64,000 nucleotides of DNA from Trichoplusia ni. Taxonomy: Eukaryota; Arthropoda; Insecta; Lepidoptera; Noctuidae. Below, piece by piece: positions 48,801 to 59,134 of the stretch. The stretch is taken from contig NC_039495.1 in NCBI RefSeq assembly GCF_003590095.1, positions 3,395,589 through 3,459,588 on the forward strand, in the 5' to 3' direction. The notes under the pieces are model-generated. The model worked only from the letters and a program-made list of their open reading frames with translations. It was not told where the DNA came from and did no database searches. The position numbers were made by a program, and so were the translations under genes. The first letter of the stretch is position 1. Every line of letters starts with the position of its first letter.

Positions 48801-51800
48801 AGTCTGGTGCAAGCTCATAATTATATACCTAGTCATTCATTTTAATCGTAATTATTATCTTCTATTCGGCGAACCTACACACTTTGTAAAATGAGGATGT
48901 ACACATTCTTTTAGGTTCAAAAGTACGTAACATTTAGTTTCGGACGACCTACGAATATTTTTTCATAACCAATGAAAATGTTAAATGGCTCTCCCAGACA
49001 TTTAAACCATAATGGAATACAGGACCCCTTTTTTCAAGTCAGTTATAAAAACATTCTACCAATAAATACCTGTTGCAACCGCTGCCACGCCAGCAACTTG
49101 ACGAGCCTCTCATCCAACTTCTTCAACTGTTCATCAACCACCGCGAGTAGTTCCTCCACGTTTCCCTCCGACCTTAACTCCAGCCTCTCGCTCTTGCCTC
49201 TCTTGTTCGGACTTTTGTCCTCACACTGCGAAACCTTGCGTTTTTTCACTGTAGCCGTTAAGTACTCGAAGTCGGAATCGGAGAGATCGCTTGATGAGTC
49301 TGTGTGTCTCTCGGGCTGGAAAGATAGAAAACATTTACATCCGTATTCACAACCTTCCTTAATGAGATTCTAAAATTATTTCGATGATTTTGTACTGCTG
49401 AACTAAATGGTTTTGTAAAACGATTTTCTAGAGGTTGTATCATTCTCACGAAATCTAATACGAAATTACGTTTCACGTTGTTTGTCCGCGGTGGATTTTT
49501 ACATTTTGTACAGCTTAATACAACTTGAAAGATAGGATGGCTTACATCTCAATTTATAATTGTAATATTTTTGAATCGTCGTATTTACCTCGCGGACGAT
49601 GTCGCGGGCAACAGCTAGTTAAGTATAAGGCTAACCATGATATCAGGTGTGTCGTGCGTGTGTATGTCCCTGAGGTCCCGCTCGGCGTCCTGGTGGCTGG
49701 CGCCGCGCAGCGAGGCCTGGCAGCCGCCCGCCTGGCCGCCGGCCTGCCCGCCGGCCTGCCCGCCCGCCTGGCCGCAGGGCCCGCCCGCCTGGCCGCCCGC
49801 CTGGTCGCAGTCCCCGCCCGGCTGGCCGCACGTCACGTTCAGGCAGATCATGTGCTTCGGAGCGGATTCGTCCTCCGCGTCCTCGTAACAACCCCCCGCT
49901 TTTAAGTTCTTTAGAACTGTAACATAACATTACATTTGATAAATCTTCTACATGATGAGGCACACAAGAAAGAAATAGCGGTGAACTGGACGCCTAACTT
50001 GGAAATAGTCGGCGAAATAAAACTTTTCTACAAGCCCTGGAATGCAGGAAGAACTTTGAATTTTATTTTATTCATTGATCTCTAAGTTTAAATGATACAA
50101 TTTTATTGTTAATGTCTTTAACTTCTTGAAAGACATAATCTCATAAGGATGTATTTGTAACGAAAACATCAAAAACTAGTTTTCATGGAACATTTCATTC
50201 ATTTAAATTGTAACATCTTACCATTTTTGCAGCGCACATACTCCCGCCGGCTGGGCATGAGCGGCGGTGGGTTCTGATAGTGGTAGCGCACCATGTCTGG
50301 TACCACCACGCGGCCGCGCAATTCCACTGGCACTTTGATACTGAGGATGGAGAAACATTTATTAATTTAATTGCGAATTGCTGAATTCTGTACATACAGA
50401 ATTCTGGATGGTAGTCAGTCAATAGTCAATAGTTTTCTTACCGGAAAGCTGGTCTTGCCTTCTTGGCCCTCTTTATAAAGTCCACCTTGATTGCTTGCTG
50501 GTCTACTGGCCCCGAGAACTTCTCCCACAAAGCCACGCGCTCCGTTGCCGATATAGAGTTCACCAGCTTCCAATCCTATAAAGTAAAATAATGCTTTTAA
50601 AATCGAACACTTTCGGGAGCTGTAGTTATTCGGATACTAAATGCTGCGTTCAGACGACACACACCCGCTAAAAACAAGTGATTCTCGTCTAGAACGTTTT
50701 GTTTTTGACTTGACTTGTTGTTTATATCATTTGAGTTTGCAGAGATTTCGAGTTACTTTTATCCAATACCGCTCGCTTCAAACCTTAGCATCTGACATCT
50801 GAATACAGACCTGGTTCTGCTAATATAACAATACTTACAATATACTGCTCCACATGGTTGGGACACATCCAGCGTCCAGTGGGCAGAGCTGTCAGCGGCG
50901 GGTCTAAACAGTCCTGCAATATATGATGATGTTATAAACGCGTACTTGGGACTACTTTCTCTCTCTTCAAGTTCAATTACCTCTTAAAGTTATATTATTA
51001 TTGTGTGAAAGCGTGACAGACCATAGGGCGGCGTCTCCCTTCCACATGTACAATAATATTATTTAAAGAAATTTTAATGACTACTGCAAAGGCGATGGCT
51101 TTTATTTGCTTTTAAGGTCGTAGTGTGAACAAAGTGTTAGAATTTGGTTGGTCGCTAAAAAAATAACCCTGTACACAGCGTGGCGCTACACCGCTACACC
51201 GGTATCATCCCCGTGTCCCGGTGTAGCGCCGGCTCGCGGCGCGGCGGGGCGGGACGGGACCTGGTGGAACAGCAGCGGGCAGTAGTCGCAGTGCAGCAGC
51301 GGCGCGCGCTTGCAGCTGCGGCCGCACACGAAGCACGCCGCGCCCGGCAGCGGCACGCAGCCCCACGCGTCCACCGTCACCAGCGACCCGGCGCCGCCCT
51401 TACCCGACTCCGCTGACACGACACACACAATTAACTCACAACTCTTAAAAAAATCTCATTTATTCATTTAAAAAGTCAAAACTAAAGTGGACAGCACTTT
51501 GATTTAACCCTCACTTAATTAAACCTGATAGATGAACTAAAATAACTACTGATTTTGTACCATACTGTACCATACACTACTACTGTACCATAAAACGGGG
51601 TGAATATAGTTTCAAAGAGGAAATAGAAAATAGTGTTTTAATAATAGGGAATAGCAACTCCCAAAGGTTGCATGAATATCTTCTTTAAAAAAATGCTTAA
51701 ACACAATTACTTTATGAAATACTTGAGAATTTTCGTATAATATTTATATTTTATTTTGTTAAACATCAAAATTTAGATAAAAACTCTGTTTCTATCGACC

Positions 51801-53845
51801 CAAAAAAAATCTCTACTCACCCCGTTTTGCCGATACTTAAAAGGTGGCGCGATGAAATTGATTTCTTTTTAAGAGAGTGTTATAAAGTGAATATAATAGG
51901 CTCCCTGGAATAATGGGAAAGATCTTATCCCAACAATGGGACACAAAAGGTTACATAAAGGGATTTTGATAATGACGATACTAATGGATAGCCGAGTGGT
52001 TGAAGTCACCACGGCAAACCTACTGAGCGCGACATGTTGCGGGTTCGATCCCCGCGTAAAACCAGCTTTTATGTACAAATTAATCAATACGGAAATCCTT
52101 TTTTTTACTTATGGGTATTTTGACTGGACATTATATACTTGGCATAAAAAGAGGGACGTTACACCACAGCTTACGTTTATCAGTTCCTGGGAAAATGCAT
52201 GGTATCCTCATCTCCCTGGGCAGCTCAAACTGCGTAGGGTTCATGATCTTGGCAGCCTTCACCAGGATCTCCATGGGAGACAGCTCCTTCTCCGGCTCTT
52301 TCTTGATCTCATCTTCTTCCTCTGAACTCCTCTTTTTCCCTGAATTCGCGCGATTGTTGCGCAAACTGATACACAAGATTTTGTTTAATCGGATATTATT
52401 TTTTTAATTGAAGCATTACCTGCAGGGTTTTGGTTACTCTATATTGTGGAATACTTTTTTGTGGGCTTTGAATGTATATTATTGGTTGATTGCTTGATTT
52501 ATTCAGAGTTATTTAGTTTGCTTTTTTTATGTAAAAGTGATCAATAGTCCATTTTAAATAAACACAGCTATACCATCAATATTCTTACTACTGCCTGTAT
52601 TACCTAGATTTCTTTTCGCTGTCAGACTTGCTGTCAGCTGGAGACTGTGCTCGGCTACTCCTGGAGCTGGCAGGTTTGTTGTCATCTGCAGCTCTGCACT
52701 CCTTACAGAGCCACAGCCCAGCGGGGATATCATTCTCTTCCAATGGTGGGTCACTGGAAACAGTAGTTTCTTGATCAGGAATAGGAATAAATTTGCTTGA
52801 TTTCTAAGATCCTCAAATCTCCTTTGTGACTAATTGTAGCAGTGTAAGGATATCTAATGTTTCAAATTTATACTTTTAACTTTTTATACAATGTATCCAG
52901 CTATCTCTGCTCTTATTCTATGGTTTAGCCATTGAGTTCTTCATTATATTTTGATCATATAAATAAATACATAACTGATTATCAAGCTAAGGTATGTGTT
53001 GTTAAATTTTTATTTGCCTAAACCATAACAGGCAAATTGGCTTATTGAATGAGCTCTTTTGAAACTAGATTAATTTAAATTATGGCTCTCCAAAATAATA
53101 CATTTAAAATTAGACAGTTCTCTAAAGACCCAGGACTGCATTGCATGCTAATTATATGTAACATGTTGCTGTATGAAAAATAATTACAACTTTTAGTCAC
53201 TAGATGTCAAATTGAATGATTTTTATGCATTTATGCAAACAGATATAAATGAGTAAAAAAAGAATGGGTACTAAGTTGAATACAACCGCTGAAGCCATAA
53301 CTTAAATTATATAATAATCTTGGAGAGCATTTTGTTAAAAGTGCATCTCTTGTATAGTTTTGAAAACCAGTATCTTTATCAACAATATGTGTGATTGTTA
53401 CATTTACCTTGATTTGGTAAAACAATTAAAGGATGATATCATACTTAGTATTCATGAATCTATTATGTTACTTACTAGCACCCGAGATGGAAGCTAGCAG
53501 GACAGCGATCACAGCATATGAGATCGCCGCCTTCCCCACACGCGTCGCAAGAATCATGGTTGTGACCTTTACCAGGCCTCTTATAGTAAGGATGCTGCGG
53601 TTTCTTGGGCTTCTGGACGTTTAAATCTTCATCAGGCGGCTTTATCAATGCCCGAATTAGCTAAAATACATCCCAAAGTTTTCATAAGTATACCTATCAT
53701 CGTACCAAGGCAAGTTCTTGTGAACGGAGCTAAAATGGCGCCAGTTACCAAGATTAGCAGCATTCAAACTTTACTTAAACAATCATAAATAACAAACCGG
53801 CATAAGCCCGCCCGAAGTATCGAGGTCATAGCCAACGTTAGACAT
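45867..53845 (-). CDS. PHF12: PHD finger protein 12 (Pf1), complete, 15 coding exons
   Basis: Known as a Sin3/HDAC-associated chromatin protein that helps repress transcription in the nucleus. From 5' to 3' the exons are 53798-53845, 53476-53660, 52604-52753, 52175-52365, 51261-51412, 50839-50913, 50442-50575, 50222-50340, 49636-49916, 49070-49315, 47327-47622, 47145-47246, 46927-47074, 46664-46830 and 45867-46068. All junctions are GT-AG and in phase, totalling 2496 nt and 831 residues. The start is MSNVGYDLDTSGGLMP, matching the family's conserved YDLDTSGGLM. PHD finger 1 spans about residues 54-97 (CDACGEGGDLICCDRCPASF), PHD finger 2 about 218-262 (CFVCGRSCKR, HCDYCPLLFHQ, WMCPNH), and the FHA domain about 675-735 (SLTIGTDSGCDVRL, VSRNHAVIFMDE, LINYSEWGSSVNG). 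Identification is very firm; a few donor sites could shift by a few bases. Confidence 0.94.
46450..46600 (-). mobile_element. tRNA-derived SINE remnant in a PHF12 intron
   Basis: Read on the - strand it has cgacctccgtggttgagtgg (A-box region) and a degenerate B-box (gtacgatccccggttgg). These are followed by a body with tgtctcagatctgggtgttt-like text. This head and body order is found in abundant lepidopteran SINEs. The copy is old and shortened. Confidence 0.6.
47145..47622 (-). CDS. PHF12: PHF12 exons with Arg/Ala/Pro-rich segment
   Basis: Two exons, 47327-47622 and 47145-47246. The first encodes a helical Arg/Ala-rich region (LARLGLARRALPSELLSAAD) and an alternating Ala-Pro run, giving a long G-rich tract on the + strand at about 47389-47440. 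The second encodes a segment with DRDLHSMPHITRLRTLQTQN. They sit between the Lys/Glu-rich middle part and the FHA domain. Confidence 0.9.
47684..48600. repeat. 38-bp minisatellite, about 24 copies, in a PHF12 intron
   Basis: Tandem array with an exact 38-bp register at the start: the motif GCGTAGCAAACTACG recurs at 47722, 47760, 47798 (as a CAGA variant) and 47836. The unit core is the palindrome ACTACGTAGT, and CGTAG-CAAA-CTACG can fold as a small hairpin. A higher-order duplication is visible: 47791-48100 reappears at 48278-48587 with a constant 487-bp offset and only a few substitutions. The array lies wholly in the intron between exons 49070-49315 and 47327-47622. Confidence 0.93.
49587..49619 (+). 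mobile_element. Helitron-like 3' terminus remnant
   Basis: The sequence cgcggacgatgtcgcgggca followed by acagctag and T has a short GC hairpin (CGCG...CGCG) and a CTAG end before T, as expected of a lepidopteran Helitron 3' terminus. It lies just downstream, in the sense of transcription, of a PHF12 exon. Confidence 0.45.
49636..49916 (-). CDS. PHF12: PHF12 exon with Gly/Gln/Ala tandem repeat
   Basis: The exon encodes VLKNLKAGGCYEDAEDESAP, then a cysteine-bearing stretch with tandem QAGG units (about 49708-49815; seven or more copies in CGQAGGQAGG-like form), then HQDAERDLRDIHTHDTPDIM. Both splice sites and phases agree with neighbours, so the repeat is translated if this exon is used. The repeat is not part of any known domain. 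Confidence 0.88.
51899..52110 (+). mobile_element. Composite remnant: non-LTR 3' end followed by tRNA-derived SINE
   Basis: The left part has aatgggaaagatcttatccc and aacaatgggacacaaaaggt, a motif pair typical of 3' ends of lepidopteran RTE-like elements. The right part is tRNA-like, with an A-box TAGCCGAGTGG at 51989-51999 and a B-box GGTTCGATCCC at 52042-52052, then a short AT-rich tail. It lies in a PHF12 intron just beyond exon 52175-52365. Confidence 0.6.
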
Positions 53846-55361
53846 TGTTACACCTCACAGTATCTTCAGTTGTTATGTATAATTAACAATAAAGACAAAA
53901 TTTGAAGTTGAAAAAGAGTTCACTAAAACTTCAGAAAATCTCAGTTCAACGACACCGAATATAGCTTTAGGGGGTCATTTTCATAAATATTAGAATCTGA
54001 TTTGCAAAATGTACGGGTTTGTAGATTTCCGAATAGCTAGAAGGGGTAAATAATAAAGAAATACTTTTTAATGAAAAGAACACCGACGACCGTCTACAAA
54101 AATGGCCGCAGTGTAAAATTGCAGTGTTGATTTAGCCGTTATGTTTACCATAACTTTTACCGAGAGAATGTAGTTTGACACTAGTTAAAAAGAAACAACG
54201 AATTAAGTAAATGTTAACAATGCGTAGTGAACGCCTACTGGAACGCAACAAAAGCGTGTGTTTGACAATTGACACTGTCCACTAGAGATGGGGCACAGGT
54301 ATTTTTATCTCTCATATTTTTAAAACAACGATTGACATCCTATATAATAGTAAACTAATGACTTACCGAACTAACGGTTTCAAATTATTATTATTTTTAT
54401 TCAGAGAAAAAACATGGTAATCGTTTGGGTGTTTTGTTTTCAGTTATAATGAACTAAACGATCACTTCTCCAAAATCACCATCTCGCAAAAATGAGTATT
54501 GCAGAATTTAGAAATTGTATAATATATGATAAGTGTGTCGCATCTAATTACTTGGTCCGGGCATAAGGTTGTTTTGTATTTTATATTTATTTAGCATACT
54601 ACATGTTTAAAGTTTTAACGTATTTAAGCTTTTATGGGAACGCTAAGTGGATTACTTTTTAATTTTTTTGATATAGTTTTAATATCCAATTCCGGTTTTT
54701 ATTCCTTAAATTCGTTTTTTTACAATCTGATTCGGATCATTTTCTTATTTAAAAGTTTAGCAAGAAATTTTAAAACCGCATTTAAACTAATTTATGTTGA
54801 TGAAAAACCGACTTTGACCGATATTTTCAGTAAATAAGTTGACATTTAAGTTGTCAGTGCAGCAAGAAGATCCTACCAATTTAGTAAAATTTTATTTTTT
54901 TGATTAATCATCAACGTCCTCTACCTTTTCCTAACATAAAATTAAATATTTATCTTTTAGGTTTTTTTAATAACCTTGTGTTAAACCACTGAATGAGATC
55001 TATTAAGCAATTTATGACGATTATTTAAGTCCGTGATAATAAAAAAGAATACAAAAATGAATTAGATCAATGAAACTTGGTTTAGAATAAAAGTGATGTA
55101 AAATGATGTTTGGTTTTTCAATTATAGTATAAATGGATGTATTCAATAAGAAGTTGATTGTTTTATAGGTGACCGGATTAGAAGGAAATGAATTTAAGTA
55201 AATGGCAAGGACAGTGTAACGGAAGTTGCCATTTCTATGACGTCATGGGCGGAGTTTAGTTGAAGATCGAATTCGGATTCGGTTGGCGGGCGCGGCCATC
55301 TTGGTGAATTAGTGACCTGGCGATTCGGTTTTAGTTAGTGAAAAATCATTTGTCATCCACA
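53846..55361. other. Intergenic region between divergent PHF12 and 14-3-3 epsilon
   Basis: Upstream of both genes. Immediately left of position 54100 are the probable PHF12 5' UTR and promoter, with no clear TATA box. The middle is AT-rich with no recognised gene. The right 170 bp contains the 14-3-3 epsilon promoter elements described separately. Confidence 0.6.
55200..55361 (+). promoter_or_regulatory. 14-3-3 epsilon proximal promoter and 5' UTR
   Basis: A CRE octamer TGACGTCA at 55238-55245 is followed at once by a GC box (gggcgg) and, further down, by a GC-rich ggttggcgggcgcgg and a YY1-type GCCATCTTGG at 55295-55304. The coding start follows 60 bp later. No TATA box is seen. These elements are typical of housekeeping promoters. 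Confidence 0.6.
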
Positions 55362-58300
55362 ATGTCGGAAAGGGAAGATAATGTGTATAAAGCTAAGTTA
55401 GCCGAGCAGGCTGAGCGCTATGACGGTAAGTACATATTTTCGTTATAACTTCTATATTGGGATGAAAAATCTATCGTATTTTCGCCGACAGTTGAAAGAC
55501 GATTTGGTGATAGTTAGGAAAATTTCTAGACCATTGTAGCGTACTCGTCTTTGTAACGTAGTTTTTCGCGGGGAAACTCACATAATACATTCAATTAATT
55601 TACTTATCGGCGTACTAACAAATCAATGGCATTCGTTAGGCTTGGTCCGCGATCGATGCGTCATCCGCCGGTGGGATGTCCTTAGGTCTTTTTACTATGA
55701 TAAAACCCTTGAAAACCTATTCACATGCTTCACAAAGCTATGTTACAGTGTAATAATCCATTTTTCTCATAGTAAAACCATTGTCATTGGGTGTAACAAT
55801 CGATTTTTGTAGATGTGCATGAAAAAATCTCCTATTTTCCTGAGCACAGGGGAAGTAAATGCGATCGATGTCATTAGATTCGGTCATGCATGTCGTACCT
55901 TGGGCAAATCATTTGATTAGACCTAGTAGAATGTTCTGGGTATATTGGGAAGCGTAATTTCATGTCGCCTCCGATTTCACCTATTGTTCATGATTTAGTT
56001 GCACGGGAATCTACCTGAGAGTTCTTAACGTTATCGCATTTGTGTTTTTTTGTATCGACGCGGTCATTGTGTAGGTTATCACTGGTAGTTTCTGTGAGCC
56101 CTACGCGTTATTTTACACCTTTCAATATTTTATCTGGGCTATACAGTTCAATGACCTTTATTAGAATTATCATTGAAAAATACTAATTGTTATCTTATCA
56201 AACCTGTTTGTGAATTAAAATGGCCTTATTTATCCCAATAATCCTGTAATACATGAAAATTTAATTACGAAATTACACACAAGTATCAATTTCCGAGTTA
56301 TTTATAATAATGACAACATAAATGTGTATATGTCATTCAAGAATTATCAATCAATAAGTCAGAAAATGACACATGCTGTCATGATTACCTGAGATCAGTA
56401 AAGTTTACTCCATAAAATACTAAAGTACATAGTTCTCAGTATTCTAGAGGTTTCCATAGGTTAGATCTGTTAATTTTTGCCATAAAATGTACCATGCTTA
56501 TGTATAATTAACTTAAAGGTTACAGAGACCACACCCTTCTTTCAGGTGGTGCAAAAAAAACCTTAAAATACCACATGATTGGGTGTTCATGTAGAAGTTA
56601 ATCAATGTGTAGGTGAATGATAATATATTATGATGAGACAATATGATTACTATGGTGCTAAATAAGAATAGTGAGACATTTTCACTCAAACATATCATGG
56701 AGAAAAGCTTACTCATGTTATGCCTAGGTACAGTATTCATTGATTAACTGTGAATAGTCCATATTACTCACATTACTGTACTAAATGTTATGTACAGCTT
56801 GAAGTCATAAACAGTTCTTAAATGTAGTAAAGGTAGAATGTAAGGTTAATTTTATGCACAAGAACTGTTATAGTAATGAGAGTCTCCCATTCTCAGCACA
56901 TTTTATTTAATGTTGCTAGCCAAACAGTTTTAATTACAACTTTCTATTGCTCATAATGATATGAACTCTTGATAATCAGTAATAATATAATCTTAAAGAA
57001 ATAGTAAAACTACGTTTTATTTAAAATAAAACACATAATTTATGTCATATGTAAGAAACTTAATAAATCTCCAAATTGCTAATGCAATAAAGTTAAAACT
57101 AAAAATATTAACTATTGTAATCATTCATTAGAAAGTAGTAATTTAAGTGCTGCGTAAATCGCAGTTAAACTAACGTCAATATTTTATAGCATTAAATGGA
57201 GATGTATAAACAGTTAATATGACTATTGAGTAAATCGTGTTTGGTGATATCTATTTAGTAGGAAAGACAAGTTTTATCATCACTTCCTGTCTGATTCGCA
57301 GTTATCCGGAAAGTCGCATACCTAATCTCACATGTGGACCACGTTTGCGAATAAGCAGATAGCAAATGAATGCCTTCAAAGCTTACGCAAGTCATTCAAT
57401 ACGACCCATGTCGCCCCTTTTTATTGAAAACTCGATATACAAAATGGAAATGGTCCGGTTTCATGTCGTGTTCCATTTATTCAGTGTCACATTTTAGCAC
57501 ACGCATACTAATTGCAATTTTGCGCAGTGCCGTTGCTCGAATACAATTCAGCGGAAAATGAATTAAAAATGTTTCTCCTAAATAAGGGTGGCACACGGTC
57601 GGGGCGCAGCTGCCGTGTCTAGATTCTTAAGATGGCGCCTGTCCGACCGCAAACATATCCCTGAATAATTTCATAACTTGGGACCTCCCTTTTTGTTTTA
57701 TGATCACTCAATGCCGCTTAAATAATACAGTAGCGTTAGCCGTTTTCGTTAAAATTATCCCTTAGTTTACCTATCAATCAAATCAATATTTTCATCCGAG
57801 AAAACTATAGTAGGTATAATTCAAGGATTGCATGATGGAAAGAAAAGTAAAGAGGTAGGTATCAGCTGTGCCGAGCAGGCTCACGAACCGCGTGGCGAGG
57901 CGACGCGCTAGCACCTGTTACGTCGCAAGCCGCTATCGTAAAATCGATTGGACTTCCATCTGCAACGTACACTACGTGTAAACCTGCTTCGTTCACTACG
58001 TAAAGCCGCTATGAGATATTCTTTTACACACTTCAAGGTGTGCTTTACGTGTAAAAACTCAGATTAATTTTAAATTAAGTTTGTTATTGCTGAGTTCTGT
58101 TCAAATAAGGTTTATTAATGATATAATGCAATAAGCTTTACTTGTATGAGCTAGCTTTTTTAAAAGCTGCCTTCTCTACCCCCGTTAAAGCTATTGATTT
58201 ACCCGCAGCTAGGTCAGCCAGTCCTTGCCGACCGAGCTAGTTATCCCTTCTAACATTTTCTATCTTAAGTATAAAAGGTTAAAGATCGTGTTGGCGCATG

Positions 58301-59134
58301 TTTCCTGGATTATGCCTGCATAACATGATTATGCGCCAGTTGTATTGCGGAACGATCGTAAATGTCAAAATTAGAGCACATGGATAAAACATCAGTTTGG
58401 CTCGTGACTCCGTCTATACGACGCCCAAGTCCCCCGCCCCTGGTTAGGTTCCCGTCGATAAAAGAATACTTAGTCTTACATTCCGAGACGGCGCATTAAC
58501 TTTCTGAGACTGGAAACAACCATTCAGAAGGCTTTTGTCGATGAAAGTTATCCTCCATCATCTCCACCTCCTCAATCAAAGTTCTAAATGAGGCTACTGC
58601 CGATACTATATCGAGCCTACTATGCCTAACCTTTGCTTATGGATATTTTAGCAACCTTTATTCTGTCTGGGTAACGATAATACTTTGACCTTTGAAGGGA
58701 CCTGTCTTTAATTTATTCAAATGTATTGAATTTTTGCGATGATATTGGTTTTAGCCACCTACGTGCTTAATTTTTGTTTAATATTATGATCATTATTATT
58801 ATTCTTAAACAAAGATCTACCTTTTGTTTTTACGCCCCAATAGGAGTATATTAACAGGAACTACTAAGTTCCTCGTTAACCAAAACTATGTTCATAGTAA
58901 CTGTACCGGAATGTTCTGCTTGTGAAAAAATCGATAACCAATCTTACATCACGAATGTCCTACATTTCAGAAATGGTGGAGGCGATGAAAAACGTGGCCT
59001 CGCGCAACGTCTCCGACAATGAACTAACAGTGGAGGAGAGGAACTTGCTCTCCGTCGCCTACAAAAATGTGATAGGTGCACGCCGCGCCTCGTGGCGGAT
59101 CATATCCTCCATCGAACAAAAGGAAGAAACGAAA
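55362..59134 (+). CDS. 14-3-3epsilon: 14-3-3 protein epsilon, first two coding exons (3' partial)
   Basis: A dimeric phosphoserine/threonine-binding adaptor in Ras/MAPK and cell-cycle control. Exons 55362-55425 and 58971-59134 join in phase (GAC G|AA) to 76 residues. They start MSEREDNVYKAKLAEQAERY and continue DEMVEAMKNVASRNVSDNEL and TVEERNLLSVAYKNVIGARR, ending at SIEQKEETK. NLLSVAYKNVIGARRASWR is the family signature, and the N-terminus matches the epsilon subtype rather than zeta. Exon 2 ends at a codon boundary before gtaagt. The remaining exons are right of the window. Confidence 0.95.
55426..58970 (+). other. 14-3-3 epsilon intron 1
   Basis: AT-rich intron of 3.5 kb, no exon seen. 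It includes an AAGATGGC motif (57629-57636) inside a GC-rich patch (about 57590-57650), a second GC-rich patch (57870-57950), and cgtacactacgtgtaaacct-like text near 57975 that recalls the TACGTA core of the PHF12 minisatellite. Confidence 0.6.

Noticed and set aside
51985..52060. Genuine tRNA gene
   Set aside because: A and B boxes are present but the acceptor stem does not pair; it follows a non-LTR remnant, so a SINE is the better call.
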